This document shows positions 8,926-17,853 of a stretch of DNA of 64,000 nucleotides, one piece after another (within the stretch, counting starts at the first letter, position 1; the number at the start of each line of letters is the position of its first letter). Both the position numbers and the translations under genes were made by a program. The DNA lies in assembly GCA_965267185.1 (NCBI GenBank), contig OZ253937.1:682001-746000 (forward strand). Reading direction: 5' to 3'. The notes under the pieces were generated by a model that was given only the letters and a program-made list of their open reading frames with translations, was not told the DNA's origin and made no database searches. The stretch is from G965267185 sp965267185 (GTDB lineage: Bacteria; Pseudomonadota; Alphaproteobacteria; UBA6615).

Positions 8926-10725
8926 ATGCACCAATTCCGAACGCACAATTGTGGCGAGCTGCGCCCCCTTCATGCGGGCGAGACCGTCCGGCTCTCCGGC
9001 TGGATTCACCGCAAACGCGACCATGGGAACCTGTTGTTTATCGATTTGCGCGATCAGTTCGGGCTGACCCAATGCGTCATCGATACGTCGAGCGATCTGT
9101 TCGAGACGCTGGAGACGGCGCGGCTCGAATCCGTTTTGACCGTGACCGGCGAAGTCGTCGAGCGGACCGCCGATACGGTCAATGAAAGCCTGCCGACCGG
9201 GCTGGTCGAGGTCCAGATTGCCGAAGCGACGGTCGAATCGCCGGCGGCGATGCTGCCGCTCCAGGTGAATTCCGACGAAGACACCAACGAAGAAACGCGG
9301 CTTCGTTACCGCTTTCTCGATCTGCGCCGGGAGAAGGTCACGATCAATATTCTGCTGCGCAATCAGGTGATTACATCGATCCGCAGGCGCATGAACGACG
9401 CGGGTTTCGTTGAGTTCCAAACCCCTATTTTGACCGCCTCGAGCCCGGAAGGCGCGCGCGACTACCTGGTGCCGTCGCGGCTGCATCCCGGCAAGTTCTA
9501 CGCGCTGCCCCAGGCGCCGCAGCAGTTCAAGCAGTTGCTCATGGTGGCTGGGTTCGACCGCTACTTCCAGATCGCGCCCTGCTTTCGCGATGAAGACAGC
9601 CGCGCCGACAGGTCGCCTGGCGAGTTCTACCAGCTCGATTTCGAGATGAGCTTCGTCACCCAAGACGATGTTCTGTCGACCATCGAACCGGTGCTTGGCG
9701 GCGTCTTCGAGGAATTCGCCGGCCATGGACGGGAGACGCCGTGGGCGGTTACGCCGACCCCGTTTCCGCGCATACCGTTTGCCGAGGCGATGCTCAAATA
9801 CGGCACCGACAAGCCCGATTTGCGCAATCCCCTTGTGATCGCCGACGTTTCCGACCTGTTTCAAGACTCCGACTTTAAGGTGTTCGCCAAGGTCGTCGCC
9901 GGCGGCGGCGTGGTGCGCGCGATCCCGGCCACGGGCGCGGCCGGCCAGCCGCGCAGCTGGTTCGACCGGCTCAACGAATGGGCGCGTGAGCAGGGCGCGC
10001 CGGGCCTCGGCTACGTAGTCTTCGAGGACGGCGAGGCGAAGGGACCGATCGCCAAGTTCTTTTCCGCAGAAACGATTTCGGCGCTGCGTGCGTCGGCGGG
10101 CGTAACCGACGGCGACGCGGTATTTTTTGCGGCTGGCAAGGCGGGCGAAGCGGCCCGGCTCGCGGGCCTGGCAAGAACGCGCATCGGCGAAGATTTGGAC
10201 CTTCTTGCCGGCGGACAGTATGCGTTTTGCTGGATCGTCGATTACCCGATGTATGAGCTGGACGAAGACACCGGCAAGATCGAGTTTAGCCACAATCCGT
10301 TCTCAATGCCTCAGGGCGGGCTGGAGGCGCTCGAAACCAAGGATCCGCTGGAGGTTTTGGCGTTTCAGTACGACATCGTTTGCAACGGGGTCGAACTGAG
10401 CTCCGGCGCGATCCGGAACCACCGCCCGGACATTATGGTGAAGGCTTTCGAAATAGCCGGATATAGCCAGGGGGACTTGGAAAGCCAGTTTGCCGGGATG
10501 CTAAATGCTCTGCAGTTCGGGGCCCCGCCCCATGGCGGTTCGGCGCCGGGCATCGACCGGATCGTGATGCTGTTGGCTGATGAGCCAAATATTCGCGAAG
10601 TAATCGCGTTTCCGATGAACCAGCGCGCTGAAGATTTAATGATGCAGGCGCCGACCGAGGTACCACCGGAACGCTTAAAAGAGCTGCATATTCGCCCGGC
10701 CCTGCCGCCACAAAAGCCATCTTGA
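8926..10725 (+). CDS. aspS: Aspartyl-tRNA synthetase, probably non-discriminating (Asp/Asn)
   Basis: Class II synthetase of 599 aa. The N-terminal OB fold begins HQFRTHNCGELRP, followed by motif 2 (FRDEDSRADRSPGEFYQLDFE), the bacterial GAD insertion domain and motif 3 (GGSAPGIDRIVMLL). The ATG has GAGG 7 nt upstream. In the anticodon-binding domain the RDHGNLLF segment has His where E. coli has Leu (RDLGSLIF). That His is associated with relaxed tRNA specificity in Pseudomonas AspRS, so this enzyme probably also charges tRNA-Asn. The GatCAB amidotransferase needed to convert Asp-tRNA-Asn is encoded at 30.8-34.5 kb. Confidence 0.93.
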   Translation: MHQFRTHNCGELRPLHAGETVRLSGWIHRKRDHGNLLFIDLRDQFGLTQCVIDTSSDLFETLETARLESVLTVTGEVVERTADTVNESLPTGLVEVQIAEATVESPAAMLPLQVNSDEDTNEETRLRYRFLDLRREKVTINILLRNQVITSIRRRMNDAGFVEFQTPILTASSPEGARDYLVPSRLHPGKFYALPQAPQQFKQLLMVAGFDRYFQIAPCFRDEDSRADRSPGEFYQLDFEMSFVTQDDVLSTIEPVLGGVFEEFAGHGRETPWAVTPTPFPRIPFAEAMLKYGTDKPDLRNPLVIADVSDLFQDSDFKVFAKVVAGGGVVRAIPATGAAGQPRSWFDRLNEWAREQGAPGLGYVVFEDGEAKGPIAKFFSAETISALRASAGVTDGDAVFFAAGKAGEAARLAGLARTRIGEDLDLLAGGQYAFCWIVDYPMYELDEDTGKIEFSHNPFSMPQGGLEALETKDPLEVLAFQYDIVCNGVELSSGAIRNHRPDIMVKAFEIAGYSQGDLESQFAGMLNALQFGAPPHGGSAPGIDRIVMLLADEPNIREVIAFPMNQRAEDLMMQAPTEVPPERLKELHIRPALPPQKPS

Positions 10726-11012
10726 GGCCTCAGCCGATACCGGCGATTAGTTAAAAGTCTTTCTATAAGCGACGGAAATATATCAACATTTTCAATTGGT
10801 TCAGCGTGGGCGTACTGCCGTACCCTTTGCGTTAACTATTTGTTTCTTAATAATAATATATAGTGGAAATGACTGATTTTAGGACTTTCAATGGCCCCGT
10901 TGGGCCGTAAAGTTTCAATGAATCTAGTATTTTATGGGCTATAGTTTAATTTGACCCTATGCAAATCGGTCTGCAGTGATTCATTGTAACGCTCCTTAAT
11001 AGGAGAATTGCC
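10726..11012. other. AT-rich intergenic region upstream of SPOR lipoprotein
   Basis: These 287 bp are clearly more AT-rich than their surroundings (for example TTAATAATAATATATAG near 10850) and hold no credible reading frame. A short hairpin GGCCC-CGTT-GGGCC lies at 10893-10906 without a T-run. AGGAGA lies 6 nt before the following ATG. The region probably contains the promoter for the lipoprotein gene. The TTAA pair near 10832 is spaced 11 bp apart, not the 7 bp of a CtrA site. Confidence 0.4.
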
Positions 11013-11867
11013 ATGCGAATCCCTGGCCCGGCGCTCTTACTTCCCCTGTTGCTTACAGGCTGCGCTTTGCCCCCCGTTGTGACAGTGGCCTCATTGGTCG
11101 CAGATGGGGTGAGCTTTGTGACGACCGGTAAAAGCACAACAGATCACGCTATTTCCGCACTTGCCGATGAAGATTGCGCGCTGCTGCGTGTCGTCGACGA
11201 ACGGCCGATCTGCGATCCGGACGGTGAGGTGCTCTTCTCGGTGGAGATCTCGGATAGTGCCAACGAAACCTGGTTGGCCGACGCGGAGACTGCGTTGGAG
11301 GATCCAAACCACGAGAATAGGCCGGACGCGGCGGCCGATCTCCAAGCGAGTGTCGGGCCGATACCGGCCCCCATTCCGAAGCCACAGCTGGCGCGCGCAA
11401 CTATCGTGCAGCCCGCTCAGAACGATATCGTTGCGGAAGCTTCCTCTAGCGCGCCGACCCTGACGCCGGCGCCCGTCGGTCAGGGGAATCGCGCCATAGC
11501 GACAGCCGAACCGTTAGACCAGTTGGCGCGGGCGGAGACGATTACCCGGTTTACCCGGATGACCGACCAGGATGGCCAAATCACCACATATGCCGTGATC
11601 GGCAGCTTCCAAAACGCCGATAACGCGCGCCGTATGGCGGAATCGCGGAACGGTGAGGCGTTGGTTCAGGGCTTTGTCGTAAACGGCAAGACCACCTTCC
11701 GCGTTCTCGTCGATCAGCCGGTCGAGCAGGCGCGTAGCGTCGGATTCTCCGATGCTTGGCCGGTGCGGCTGTGCGCGAACGATTTGGGTGAACCGCCTTG
11801 CGGTCACTTCGTCGTCAGTGGTGCGGGTGTCTATCTGGAGACAGCACAACATCAGCCGCGTCGCTAA
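11013..11867 (+). CDS. SPOR-domain lipoprotein
   Basis: A 284-aa probable outer-membrane lipoprotein. The N-terminus has a short signal peptide ending in a lipobox (LLTGC, Cys at residue 17). The middle, about residues 90-180, is Pro/Ala-rich and low-complexity, a likely periplasmic linker. Residues 190-260 (TYAVIGSFQNADNARRMAESRNG...TFRVLVDQPVEQARSVGF) look like a SPOR domain, the fold that binds denuded glycan strands at the septum. The start ATG has AGGAGA 6 nt upstream. An envelope role fits the EipB homologue downstream. Confidence 0.72.
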   Translation: MRIPGPALLLPLLLTGCALPPVVTVASLVADGVSFVTTGKSTTDHAISALADEDCALLRVVDERPICDPDGEVLFSVEISDSANETWLADAETALEDPNHENRPDAAADLQASVGPIPAPIPKPQLARATIVQPAQNDIVAEASSSAPTLTPAPVGQGNRAIATAEPLDQLARAETITRFTRMTDQDGQITTYAVIGSFQNADNARRMAESRNGEALVQGFVVNGKTTFRVLVDQPVEQARSVGFSDAWPVRLCANDLGEPPCGHFVVSGAGVYLETAQHQPRR

Positions 11868-11947
11868 CTCGTGACTCGCGGCAGCGGCGATTTATTTCGT
11901 ATGCTTGCCTTCAATCAGCGAACGGTTGCACCTACATCAGGCGTGCA

Positions 11948-12811
11948 ATGAATTTATTCGATATAGCCTCCGTCAAGCGGTCGCGTGCTTTGGTGTTCGC
12001 GGCAGTCCCTCTGATCGCCTTAACGGCGGCTGCGACGTCGGCGGCTGTAGGCCCGGCCGATGCGGCGTCGATACAGCATGCGCCTCATCGCGGGTTTTAC
12101 GAAGTAACGCTGGGGCCGAGCGACCCGTCGTCGCAGATCAGGAATGTTCGCGGTCTTATGGTCGCCGAGTGGGCCCATAGCTGCGAAGGCTGGACCGCTA
12201 ATCAGCGCCTCGCGGTGACCATGCAACGTCACAATGGCGCCGACATCGAATCCGAAGTAACCGCGACAAGCTTTGAGCGCACGGATGGCACAGGCTTCCA
12301 ATTCTCCTCGAAATCGACCATCGGCGGTCAGGTTGCCGAGGAAGTGCGCGGAAAGGCGGAACGGCCGGGGCGGGGTCAGCCGGGTGTCGCGGTATTTTCC
12401 GTTCCCGCCGGCACGAGGATTGAGTTACCGCCCAATACCTTGTTTCCCTTCGAGCACACGCTTGCGGTCATCGCCGCCGGAGAAAGCGGCGCGTTCCAGG
12501 AATCGAGTTTCTACTTCGACGGCTCGCAGCCCGAGCTATCTCCGATGGTCGCCAGCACGCTTATCGTTGGCGGTGCTCATCCGGCCGAGGAAGGACCTGG
12601 GGCCGACTTAGGCTCGGTCACCAAGCACAAATGGTGGTCGGTGCGTATGGCGATGTTCCCCAACAGCCAGGCGCAGAACGAGCCCGAGTTCGAAATGACC
12701 CAAGATGTGCAGGACAATGGCGTGGTGCGCCGGTTTGTTTTCGACTACGGCGATTTCACCATGATCGCGTCTTTGGTGCGCATCGAGGAACTCGACCGCG
12801 CCCAGTGCTAG
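11948..12811 (+). CDS. eipB: Cell-envelope integrity protein EipB (DUF1849)
   Basis: EipB-family proteins are periplasmic spiral beta-barrels needed for envelope integrity in Brucella. The 287-aa product has a signal peptide (hydrophobic run at about 14-38, ending GPADA-AS). It also shows the family block RGFYEVTLGPSDPSSQIRNVRG-. The family's stabilising disulfide is represented by Cys79 in HSCEGW and the very last residue Cys287. The gene ends exactly at the left end of a MITE-like repeat: its TAG stop overlaps the element boundary without disturbing the terminal cysteine. Confidence 0.82.
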   Translation: MNLFDIASVKRSRALVFAAVPLIALTAAATSAAVGPADAASIQHAPHRGFYEVTLGPSDPSSQIRNVRGLMVAEWAHSCEGWTANQRLAVTMQRHNGADIESEVTATSFERTDGTGFQFSSKSTIGGQVAEEVRGKAERPGRGQPGVAVFSVPAGTRIELPPNTLFPFEHTLAVIAAGESGAFQESSFYFDGSQPELSPMVASTLIVGGAHPAEEGPGADLGSVTKHKWWSVRMAMFPNSQAQNEPEFEMTQDVQDNGVVRRFVFDYGDFTMIASLVRIEELDRAQC

Positions 12812-13081
12812 AGCGGTTCCTGGTCAGATAGAATCAATTCTGTTGGCGATTCGGGGCGGCAGTCCATGCGGAAGACGGCGCAGCGCGATGCGGTGTCATC
12901 GGGCAAGCCGTCTGACAAAGTGGCTGCCCGCCGATCGCCAACCCTTAAGGGGCGGGCGGCTTTGCGCCAATACCATCGGATTTCGGCTCGACCGTAGCTT
13001 CGGCTATGCTCTTCGCCGAAACCCTTGGTCTTGACCCAAATCCGCACCGCCAGAATGGTTCAATCTGACCAGGAACCGCTC
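12811..13081. mobile_element. MITE-like repeat, copy 1
   Basis: A 271-bp non-coding element bounded by inverted repeats: the left end reads GAGCGGTTCCTGGTCAGAT and the right end is its reverse complement, with imperfect pairing to about 36 bp. A near-identical copy lies in opposite orientation at 62956-63224. The left end is preceded by TA and the right end followed by TG, which may be a degraded TA target duplication. An 80-codon frame inside (12808-13047, minus) is broken by two single-base indels in the other copy, so I do not call a gene. No transposase is present. Confidence 0.75.
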
Positions 13082-14391
13082 TGGCGCGCGCTCTTTGCCT
13101 TGGGCGTCGCCCTTAAGCCGCGTCCCCGCGCGATGGCATCCCGCCCCAGGCGTTCGCGCACATCGTCGATAACGTTCTCAACCCGCTTGCGTTGACCGGC
13201 GTCCGGGTCCGCTAGATCCGGCGGATCGGCTTCGCTTGCGGGTTTCAGATTAGCGACCCCGATACCGATCAGCCGAAAAGCCGAGCCAGGCGGCGCGGCG
13301 CCCATCGCGTTCTCGAGCAGCGGGACAGCGTATTGGTAGATTGTATCGGCAAGCTGGGTCGGCCAGGCGAGGCTTTGCGACCGGGTTGTGGTGCGAAACT
13401 TTGACGATTTGAGCTTCAACACCAGGGTCTGACCGGCCAGCTCCTTTGCCTTGAGCCGGTCTGACAACCTCTCGCAGAGCGGCCAGAGCCGCTGTTTCAA
13501 GCCTTCGATATCGCCGATGTCCTGGTGGAAGGTCGATTCCGTCGATACGTTCTTCGGCAGCGATGTCGGGTTAACCCGCCGCGTGTCGCGGCCGCGCGAG
13601 AAGTTGTAAAGCCGGTGGCCGATGCTGCCGTAGCGGCGGACGAGCGTTGCCTCGTCGCGGGCCCGTAGTTGACCGATGGTAGAGATGCCGTCGGCCAGCA
13701 GCTTGCGGTGAAGCGCCTTGCCGACCCCCCAGATCCGGTTGACCGGTTGGTCGGCGAGAAACGCCAAGCCGTCGTCGCGGCCGAGAACGGCAAACCCCCG
13801 TGGCTTGTCCAGGTCGGACGCGAGTTTCGCCATGGATTTGTTGTAGCTGAGGCCGACCGAGGCGGTGACGCCGCACTCCGCCTCGATGCTTTGGGTTAGC
13901 TTGATAAGCGACGCCGCCGGGCTGGCGTGGTGCAAACGCTCAGTGCCAGAGAGATCGAGGAACGCCTCATCGATCGACAATGGCTCGACGAGTGGCGTGA
14001 TCGCCTGCATCAGGGTGCGGACTTGCCGGCCCACCTCGACATATTTTTTCATGTCCGGGCGGATAACCACCGCCTCGGGGCAGAGCTTGAGCGCCTTGAA
14101 CATGGGCATCGCGGAATGCACGCCCTTGATGCGGGCGATGTAGCAGGCGGCTGAAACCACACCGCGTTGGCCGCCACCGACAATGACGGGGCGATCGCGC
14201 AAACTCGGGTCGTCGCGTTTTTCAACGCTGGCGTAGAACGCATCGCAGTCGATGTGGGCGATGGCCAGATTGTTGATTTCGGGGTGAAACACCAGGCGTG
14301 GCGAACCGCATTCGCCGCAGCGGTTTGCCGGGGAGAGAACTGGGGCTCTGCAGTTGCGGCAGAGTCCTGGCGTTCCGATAGTGTCGCTCAC
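13060..14391 (-). CDS. dinB: DNA polymerase IV with N-terminal zinc ribbon
   Basis: Y-family translesion polymerase, 443 aa. The N-terminus has a four-cysteine ribbon (C11, C14, C25, C28) seen in many alphaproteobacterial DinBs. The catalytic core follows with HIDCDAFYASVEK (D48, D50), the ACYIARIKGVHSAMPM finger region and LSIDEAFLDLSG. A helix-hairpin-helix (NRIWGVGKALHRKL) and little-finger domain follow. I chose GTG (VSDTIGT) because it overlaps the stop of the upstream ROK gene by 4 bp (GTGA). The last codons (QSGSWSD) and the stop are supplied by the terminal inverted repeat of the adjacent MITE-like element, so the original C-terminus was probably replaced. Confidence 0.92.
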   Translation of the reverse strand: MSDTIGTPGLCRNCRAPVLSPANRCGECGSPRLVFHPEINNLAIAHIDCDAFYASVEKRDDPSLRDRPVIVGGGQRGVVSAACYIARIKGVHSAMPMFKALKLCPEAVVIRPDMKKYVEVGRQVRTLMQAITPLVEPLSIDEAFLDLSGTERLHHASPAASLIKLTQSIEAECGVTASVGLSYNKSMAKLASDLDKPRGFAVLGRDDGLAFLADQPVNRIWGVGKALHRKLLADGISTIGQLRARDEATLVRRYGSIGHRLYNFSRGRDTRRVNPTSLPKNVSTESTFHQDIGDIEGLKQRLWPLCERLSDRLKAKELAGQTLVLKLKSSKFRTTTRSQSLAWPTQLADTIYQYAVPLLENAMGAAPPGSAFRLIGIGVANLKPASEADPPDLADPDAGQRKRVENVIDDVRERLGRDAIARGRGLRATPKAKSARQSGSWSD

Positions 14392-15308
14392 GATCCCTTT
14401 CCTGGTGGGACCTCTACAGGCCAAAGCCACGCTGCGCCGCGTACGCCGCTCGAGTCGCCATGCGCCGGCGGGAGGACGGGTGTGGTTATGCTGTCCGAAC
14501 AGGCGTACCGGCCGATTCTCTCGGTCATATTGTCATAGAGACGCTCGATTTTCGATAGACCGCCGCCCAACACGACGATGTCGGGATCGAGAAACGTGAT
14601 GGCCGCTGCGAGCGCGCGGGCCAGCCGGTCTTGATAGCTTGCCAGCACGTGCATGGCGTCAGGGTCGTCATCGTCGGCCCGTTGGACAATCTCGGCCGGC
14701 GACAGCTCCGTGCCCGTTGCGTCGCTGTAGTCGCGCGACAGGGCGGGGCCGCTGAGAAAGGTCTCGATGCACCCATCATGGCCGCAAAAGCAGCGCCGTC
14801 CCGGCCACTCCTCACGGGTCATCCAGGGCAGGGGCGTATGACCCCATTCGCCGGCGATGGCGTTGCGGCCGGTCATCACCTTGCCGTCGGCAACGATACC
14901 GGTGCCGAAGCCGGTCCCCAGAATGACACCGAGAACCACTTGCGCGCCTTGCCCACTGCCATCGGTTGCTTCGGAGATAGCAAAACAGTTGGCGTCGTTG
15001 GCGACCCGGACGGGTCTGTCGAGCCGCTCGGCGATGTCGCGGTCGAACGGGTGGCCGTTCAGCCAGGTCGAATTGGCGTTCTTGACCAGTCCGGTCGCCG
15101 GCGAGATCGATCCCGGGATGCCAATGCCAACTGGCGTATCCGAGTTAGTTCCCGGCGCAAGGCCGGCAACAACGCTGCCAATTGCATCTAATGTTTGGCC
15201 GTAATTACCGCGCGGTGCCATAATACGTTTACGGTCGAACTCCCGGCCGTCGTCGGCCAAGGCAATCCCCTCGATTTTTGTACCGCCGAGGTCGATTCCT
15301 ATTCGCAA
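14388..15308 (-). CDS. ROK-family sugar kinase (fructokinase / N-acetylglucosamine-kinase-like)
   Basis: A 306-aa ASKHA-fold kinase. It shows the ATP phosphate loop GIDLGGTKIEG at residues 4-14, a glycine loop GVILGTGFGTGIV, and the ROK zinc site HTPLPW...CFCGHDGCIE with one His and three Cys ligands. IETFLSGPALSRDY and VVLGGGLSKIE complete the family pattern. The start is TTG with GGAG 7 nt upstream. It is coupled to dinB by a 4-bp overlap. Family members phosphorylate fructose, glucose, mannose or N-acetylglucosamine; the sequence does not settle which. Confidence 0.87.
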   Translation of the reverse strand: MRIGIDLGGTKIEGIALADDGREFDRKRIMAPRGNYGQTLDAIGSVVAGLAPGTNSDTPVGIGIPGSISPATGLVKNANSTWLNGHPFDRDIAERLDRPVRVANDANCFAISEATDGSGQGAQVVLGVILGTGFGTGIVADGKVMTGRNAIAGEWGHTPLPWMTREEWPGRRCFCGHDGCIETFLSGPALSRDYSDATGTELSPAEIVQRADDDDPDAMHVLASYQDRLARALAAAITFLDPDIVVLGGGLSKIERLYDNMTERIGRYACSDSITTPVLPPAHGDSSGVRGAAWLWPVEVPPGKGS

Positions 15309-15467
15309 GCAGTCACTCCATAAACCTAAAGTAGTGAAACCGATGGTTTTTGATCGAATTTCTGTGCCGTTAACGGCGCCTCTTGCACTATTATATACCG
15401 CATCAGGCCGGCGGAGACCGGCGTCTCATATGTCACGTTCGTCCAGGACGTGCGGGAACAAGGTTTA

Positions 15468-15833
15468 ATGGCAAAGTCCGTTTTGATCGTTGAAGACAAC
15501 GAACTGAATATGAAACTGTTTCATGATCTTTTGGAGGCTCAGGGATACGAGATTTTCCAAACGCGGGATGGCAATCAGGTTTTAGAGATGGCCCGCGAGT
15601 ATCAACCCGATCTAATTCTGATGGATATCCAGCTTCCTGAAGTTTCGGGCTTGGATGTCATCAAATGGCTCAAAGCCGACGATGCGCTCAACCACATACC
15701 GATCATCGCGGTTACCGCGTTCGCCATGAAGGGCGATGAGGAGAAAATCCGTGAGGGCGGCTGCGAGGCCTATATCGCCAAGCCCATATCGGTCTCCAAT
15801 TTTCTCGAGACGGTGGAGGGGTTGCTCGGTTAA
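15468..15833 (+). CDS. divK: Single-domain response regulator DivK
   Basis: A 121-aa receiver domain with nothing fused. Acidic pocket ED (residues 9-10), phospho-acceptor Asp53 (LILMDIQLPEVSG), switch Thr in VTAFAMKGDEE and Lys in AKPISV are all present. High similarity in phrasing to Caulobacter DivK, which controls the CtrA pathway and cell polarity, supports the name. pleD, its frequent neighbour, is not here; rpmG is convergent downstream, as in other Alphaproteobacteria. A TATTATATA stretch upstream is a plausible -10 region. Confidence 0.87.
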   Translation: MAKSVLIVEDNELNMKLFHDLLEAQGYEIFQTRDGNQVLEMAREYQPDLILMDIQLPEVSGLDVIKWLKADDALNHIPIIAVTAFAMKGDEEKIREGGCEAYIAKPISVSNFLETVEGLLG

Positions 15834-15866
15834 GAAGACGGCCCGAATTGCCAGGCCGGTCAGCAA

Positions 15867-15890
15867 AAAAGCCGCCCGTGAGGCGGCTTT
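15867..15890. terminator. Bidirectional Rho-independent terminator
   Basis: The hairpin AAAGCCGCC-CGTG-AGGCGGCTTT is flanked by an A-run on the left and T residues on the right. It sits between the convergent divK and rpmG genes and can serve both. Confidence 0.8.
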
Positions 15891-15917
15891 ATGGTGGTTG
15901 CGGGACGATGGGCGCCG

Positions 15918-16085
15918 CTATTTCATTTTCTCTTCTTTGAACAGCACGTGCTTGCGCGCCTTCGGATCGTACTTCTTGAGCTCGATCTTATCGGGCATCT
16001 TGCGGGGATTTTTCTTCGCCACGTAGTAGTAGCCCGTGTCGGCGGAGCTTACGAGTTTCACGAGAACGGTGTTCGATTTCGCCAT
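15918..16085 (-). CDS. rpmG: 50S ribosomal protein L33
   Basis: A 55-aa protein read directly from the minus strand: it begins MAKSNTVLVKLVSSADTGYY and continues through KKNPRKMPDKIELKKYDP to an EEKMK tail. This is the standard L33 pattern. It lacks the four zinc-binding cysteines, so it is the C-minus form usual in Alphaproteobacteria. It shares a bidirectional terminator with divK. Confidence 0.95.
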   Translation of the reverse strand: MAKSNTVLVKLVSSADTGYYYVAKKNPRKMPDKIELKKYDPKARKHVLFKEEKMK

Positions 16086-16165
16086 CGGATGATTTCCTGT
16101 TTCCGTCGAGCCCTGGTTTCAGAGCGCCAGCCAACATAGCGCCCGGCGGGCGTCTGTCAAGCAGG

Positions 16166-17749
16166 CTAGCGGCGGGCGACGTTGATGGTGCCTTTCTGGA
16201 TCAATTCCCGATAGAGCTCGGGGTCGTTCAACAAGTTCTTGGCAATGGTGACGTCGCTATCCGGCGTTGCGCTATCCGAAGGGCAGAGCCGGCGCAAGGC
16301 TTCCCGGTCGATTCCATCCTGGTCACCGGTAGCGCGCCAGCGCGAAAACCGTTCGGTTAGGGTTTGGGCGCCGTTTTGCACTTTTGCCAGCAGGTTATCG
16401 GCGGCGGCGTTGTCCTCACCGCGGGTACAAATGGTTGGCAACACGCCGAGCTGATGGATCCTGTACCCCGACGGGGTGACAAGGCGCGACCAGGTGAGGG
16501 TCATTTCACCATCGTTGGGCAACTGCAAGACGGTCTGAACCGTGCCTTTGCCGAATGAGTTGCTGCCGACGACAACGGCACGGGCTTGATCCTGCAAGGC
16601 CGCCGTGACGACTTCGGACGCCGAGGCCGAGTTGCCGTTCACGAGGACGACCATCGGCAACCCGCTGGAAAGGTCGCCGACGGTGGCGACGAAGCGTTGC
16701 AAGCTGCGCGGATGGCGGCCAAATGTCGAAACGATGTCACCGCTTTCCAGGAACGCATCGGCGAGTTCGACTGCCTGATCCAGCAGGCCGCCAGGATTGG
16801 AGCGCAGATCGAGAACGATACCCTTGAGGGGCCGCTCCGCGTCGCGCTGCCGGGCCTGTACCGCGCTGACGACTTTATCGGCGGTTTCGCGGTTGAACCC
16901 GACGATGCGGATGATCGCAACATCGTCCTCACGCCGGCTGGTCACCGTAACGGGCACGATGTGCGCGCGGGTGAGGGTGACATCCAGAGGTTCAGTCCGG
17001 CCGGGGCGCGATACGGTGAACTCTACCTTGGTACCGATCTTACCGCGCAAGCGGTCGACCAGTTCGCGCTGGGTCCATCCGGCGATAGGCTGTTTATAGA
17101 CGTGCGTCACCCGGTCATCGGCCTGGAGCTTGGCCTTTGCGGCAGGGCCGAACTCGTTCACAGACAGAATAAGCGCCGAGTCTTCCTCCATACGGATACT
17201 CACCCCGATACCGCCAAATCCGTCGCGCAGTGCACGATGTTCGGTAGCTCGTATAGTGCCGGCGTAGCGGGTGAACCCGTCGAGGGGCTCGACGATGCCG
17301 TCGAATACGGCCTTGAAAATTGTTTCGGCATCGGCATCGGCGACCGTGGGCGATACGGTACGCGCCATGGCGATGGCCCGTGTCGTAACGGCCGACCAGG
17401 TCTCCGGGTTTTGGCTCGACGGCAGGGTGATCGTGCCGATCGTGCGGTCGCCATAGGACAGCATAGCGCTGCCCCGGCTATCGGTGATTTCGAGCTCGGA
17501 ATCCAAGCTGCTGAGCCCTGACATGCCGCTAACCGCGAGGTCGCGCAGCGAAATCGGGTCGATATAGCGTTCGGAAATCATGGTGAAGCCGGACTCGAGC
17601 ACCTCGCGCCCGTAGCGGTCGCTATATTCGGTGTCGACGCCGGAGGACAATGGCGTACAGGCCGCGAGCACCAAGATCGCTGCCAGCCGCGCAAATCCCC
17701 GGGTTCGCGCTATGCTTTCATGAAAACCTTGAGAAACTCGTATAAGCAT
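16166..17749 (-). CDS. S41-family C-terminal processing peptidase, lipoprotein
   Basis: A 527-aa periplasmic protease. The signal peptide ends in a lipobox (LVLAAC, Cys31), so it is probably lipid-anchored. A PDZ domain occupies about residues 170-260 (GGIGVSIRMEEDSALILSVNEFGPAAKAKLQADD). The protease core shows VLDLRSNPGGLLDQAVELADAFL, the catalytic serine in NGNSASASEVV and the lysine in NSFGKGTVQTV. The C-terminal 90 residues, with two cysteines, are less typical. It is on the same strand as rnr, 104 bp downstream. The substrate is unknown. Confidence 0.87.
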   Translation of the reverse strand: MLIRVSQGFHESIARTRGFARLAAILVLAACTPLSSGVDTEYSDRYGREVLESGFTMISERYIDPISLRDLAVSGMSGLSSLDSELEITDSRGSAMLSYGDRTIGTITLPSSQNPETWSAVTTRAIAMARTVSPTVADADAETIFKAVFDGIVEPLDGFTRYAGTIRATEHRALRDGFGGIGVSIRMEEDSALILSVNEFGPAAKAKLQADDRVTHVYKQPIAGWTQRELVDRLRGKIGTKVEFTVSRPGRTEPLDVTLTRAHIVPVTVTSRREDDVAIIRIVGFNRETADKVVSAVQARQRDAERPLKGIVLDLRSNPGGLLDQAVELADAFLESGDIVSTFGRHPRSLQRFVATVGDLSSGLPMVVLVNGNSASASEVVTAALQDQARAVVVGSNSFGKGTVQTVLQLPNDGEMTLTWSRLVTPSGYRIHQLGVLPTICTRGEDNAAADNLLAKVQNGAQTLTERFSRWRATGDQDGIDREALRRLCPSDSATPDSDVTIAKNLLNDPELYRELIQKGTINVARR

Positions 17750-17853
17750 TTGATATTTATAATACTAAATCGATTACAAAAATACACCGGGAACGCATAT
17801 CGGCGGTAATCTTACCCAAGAAGTTTGCCGCACGGTTAATGTCTACAGCATGA

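Noticed and set aside
10832..10850. Possible CtrA box (TTAA...TTAA) upstream of the SPOR lipoprotein
   Set aside because: The spacing is 11 bp rather than 7 bp.
12808..13047. 80-codon minus-strand frame inside MITE-like copy 1
   Set aside because: Two single-base indels between the two copies break the frame in copy 2, and the stop comes from the inverted repeat; there is no sign of coding selection.
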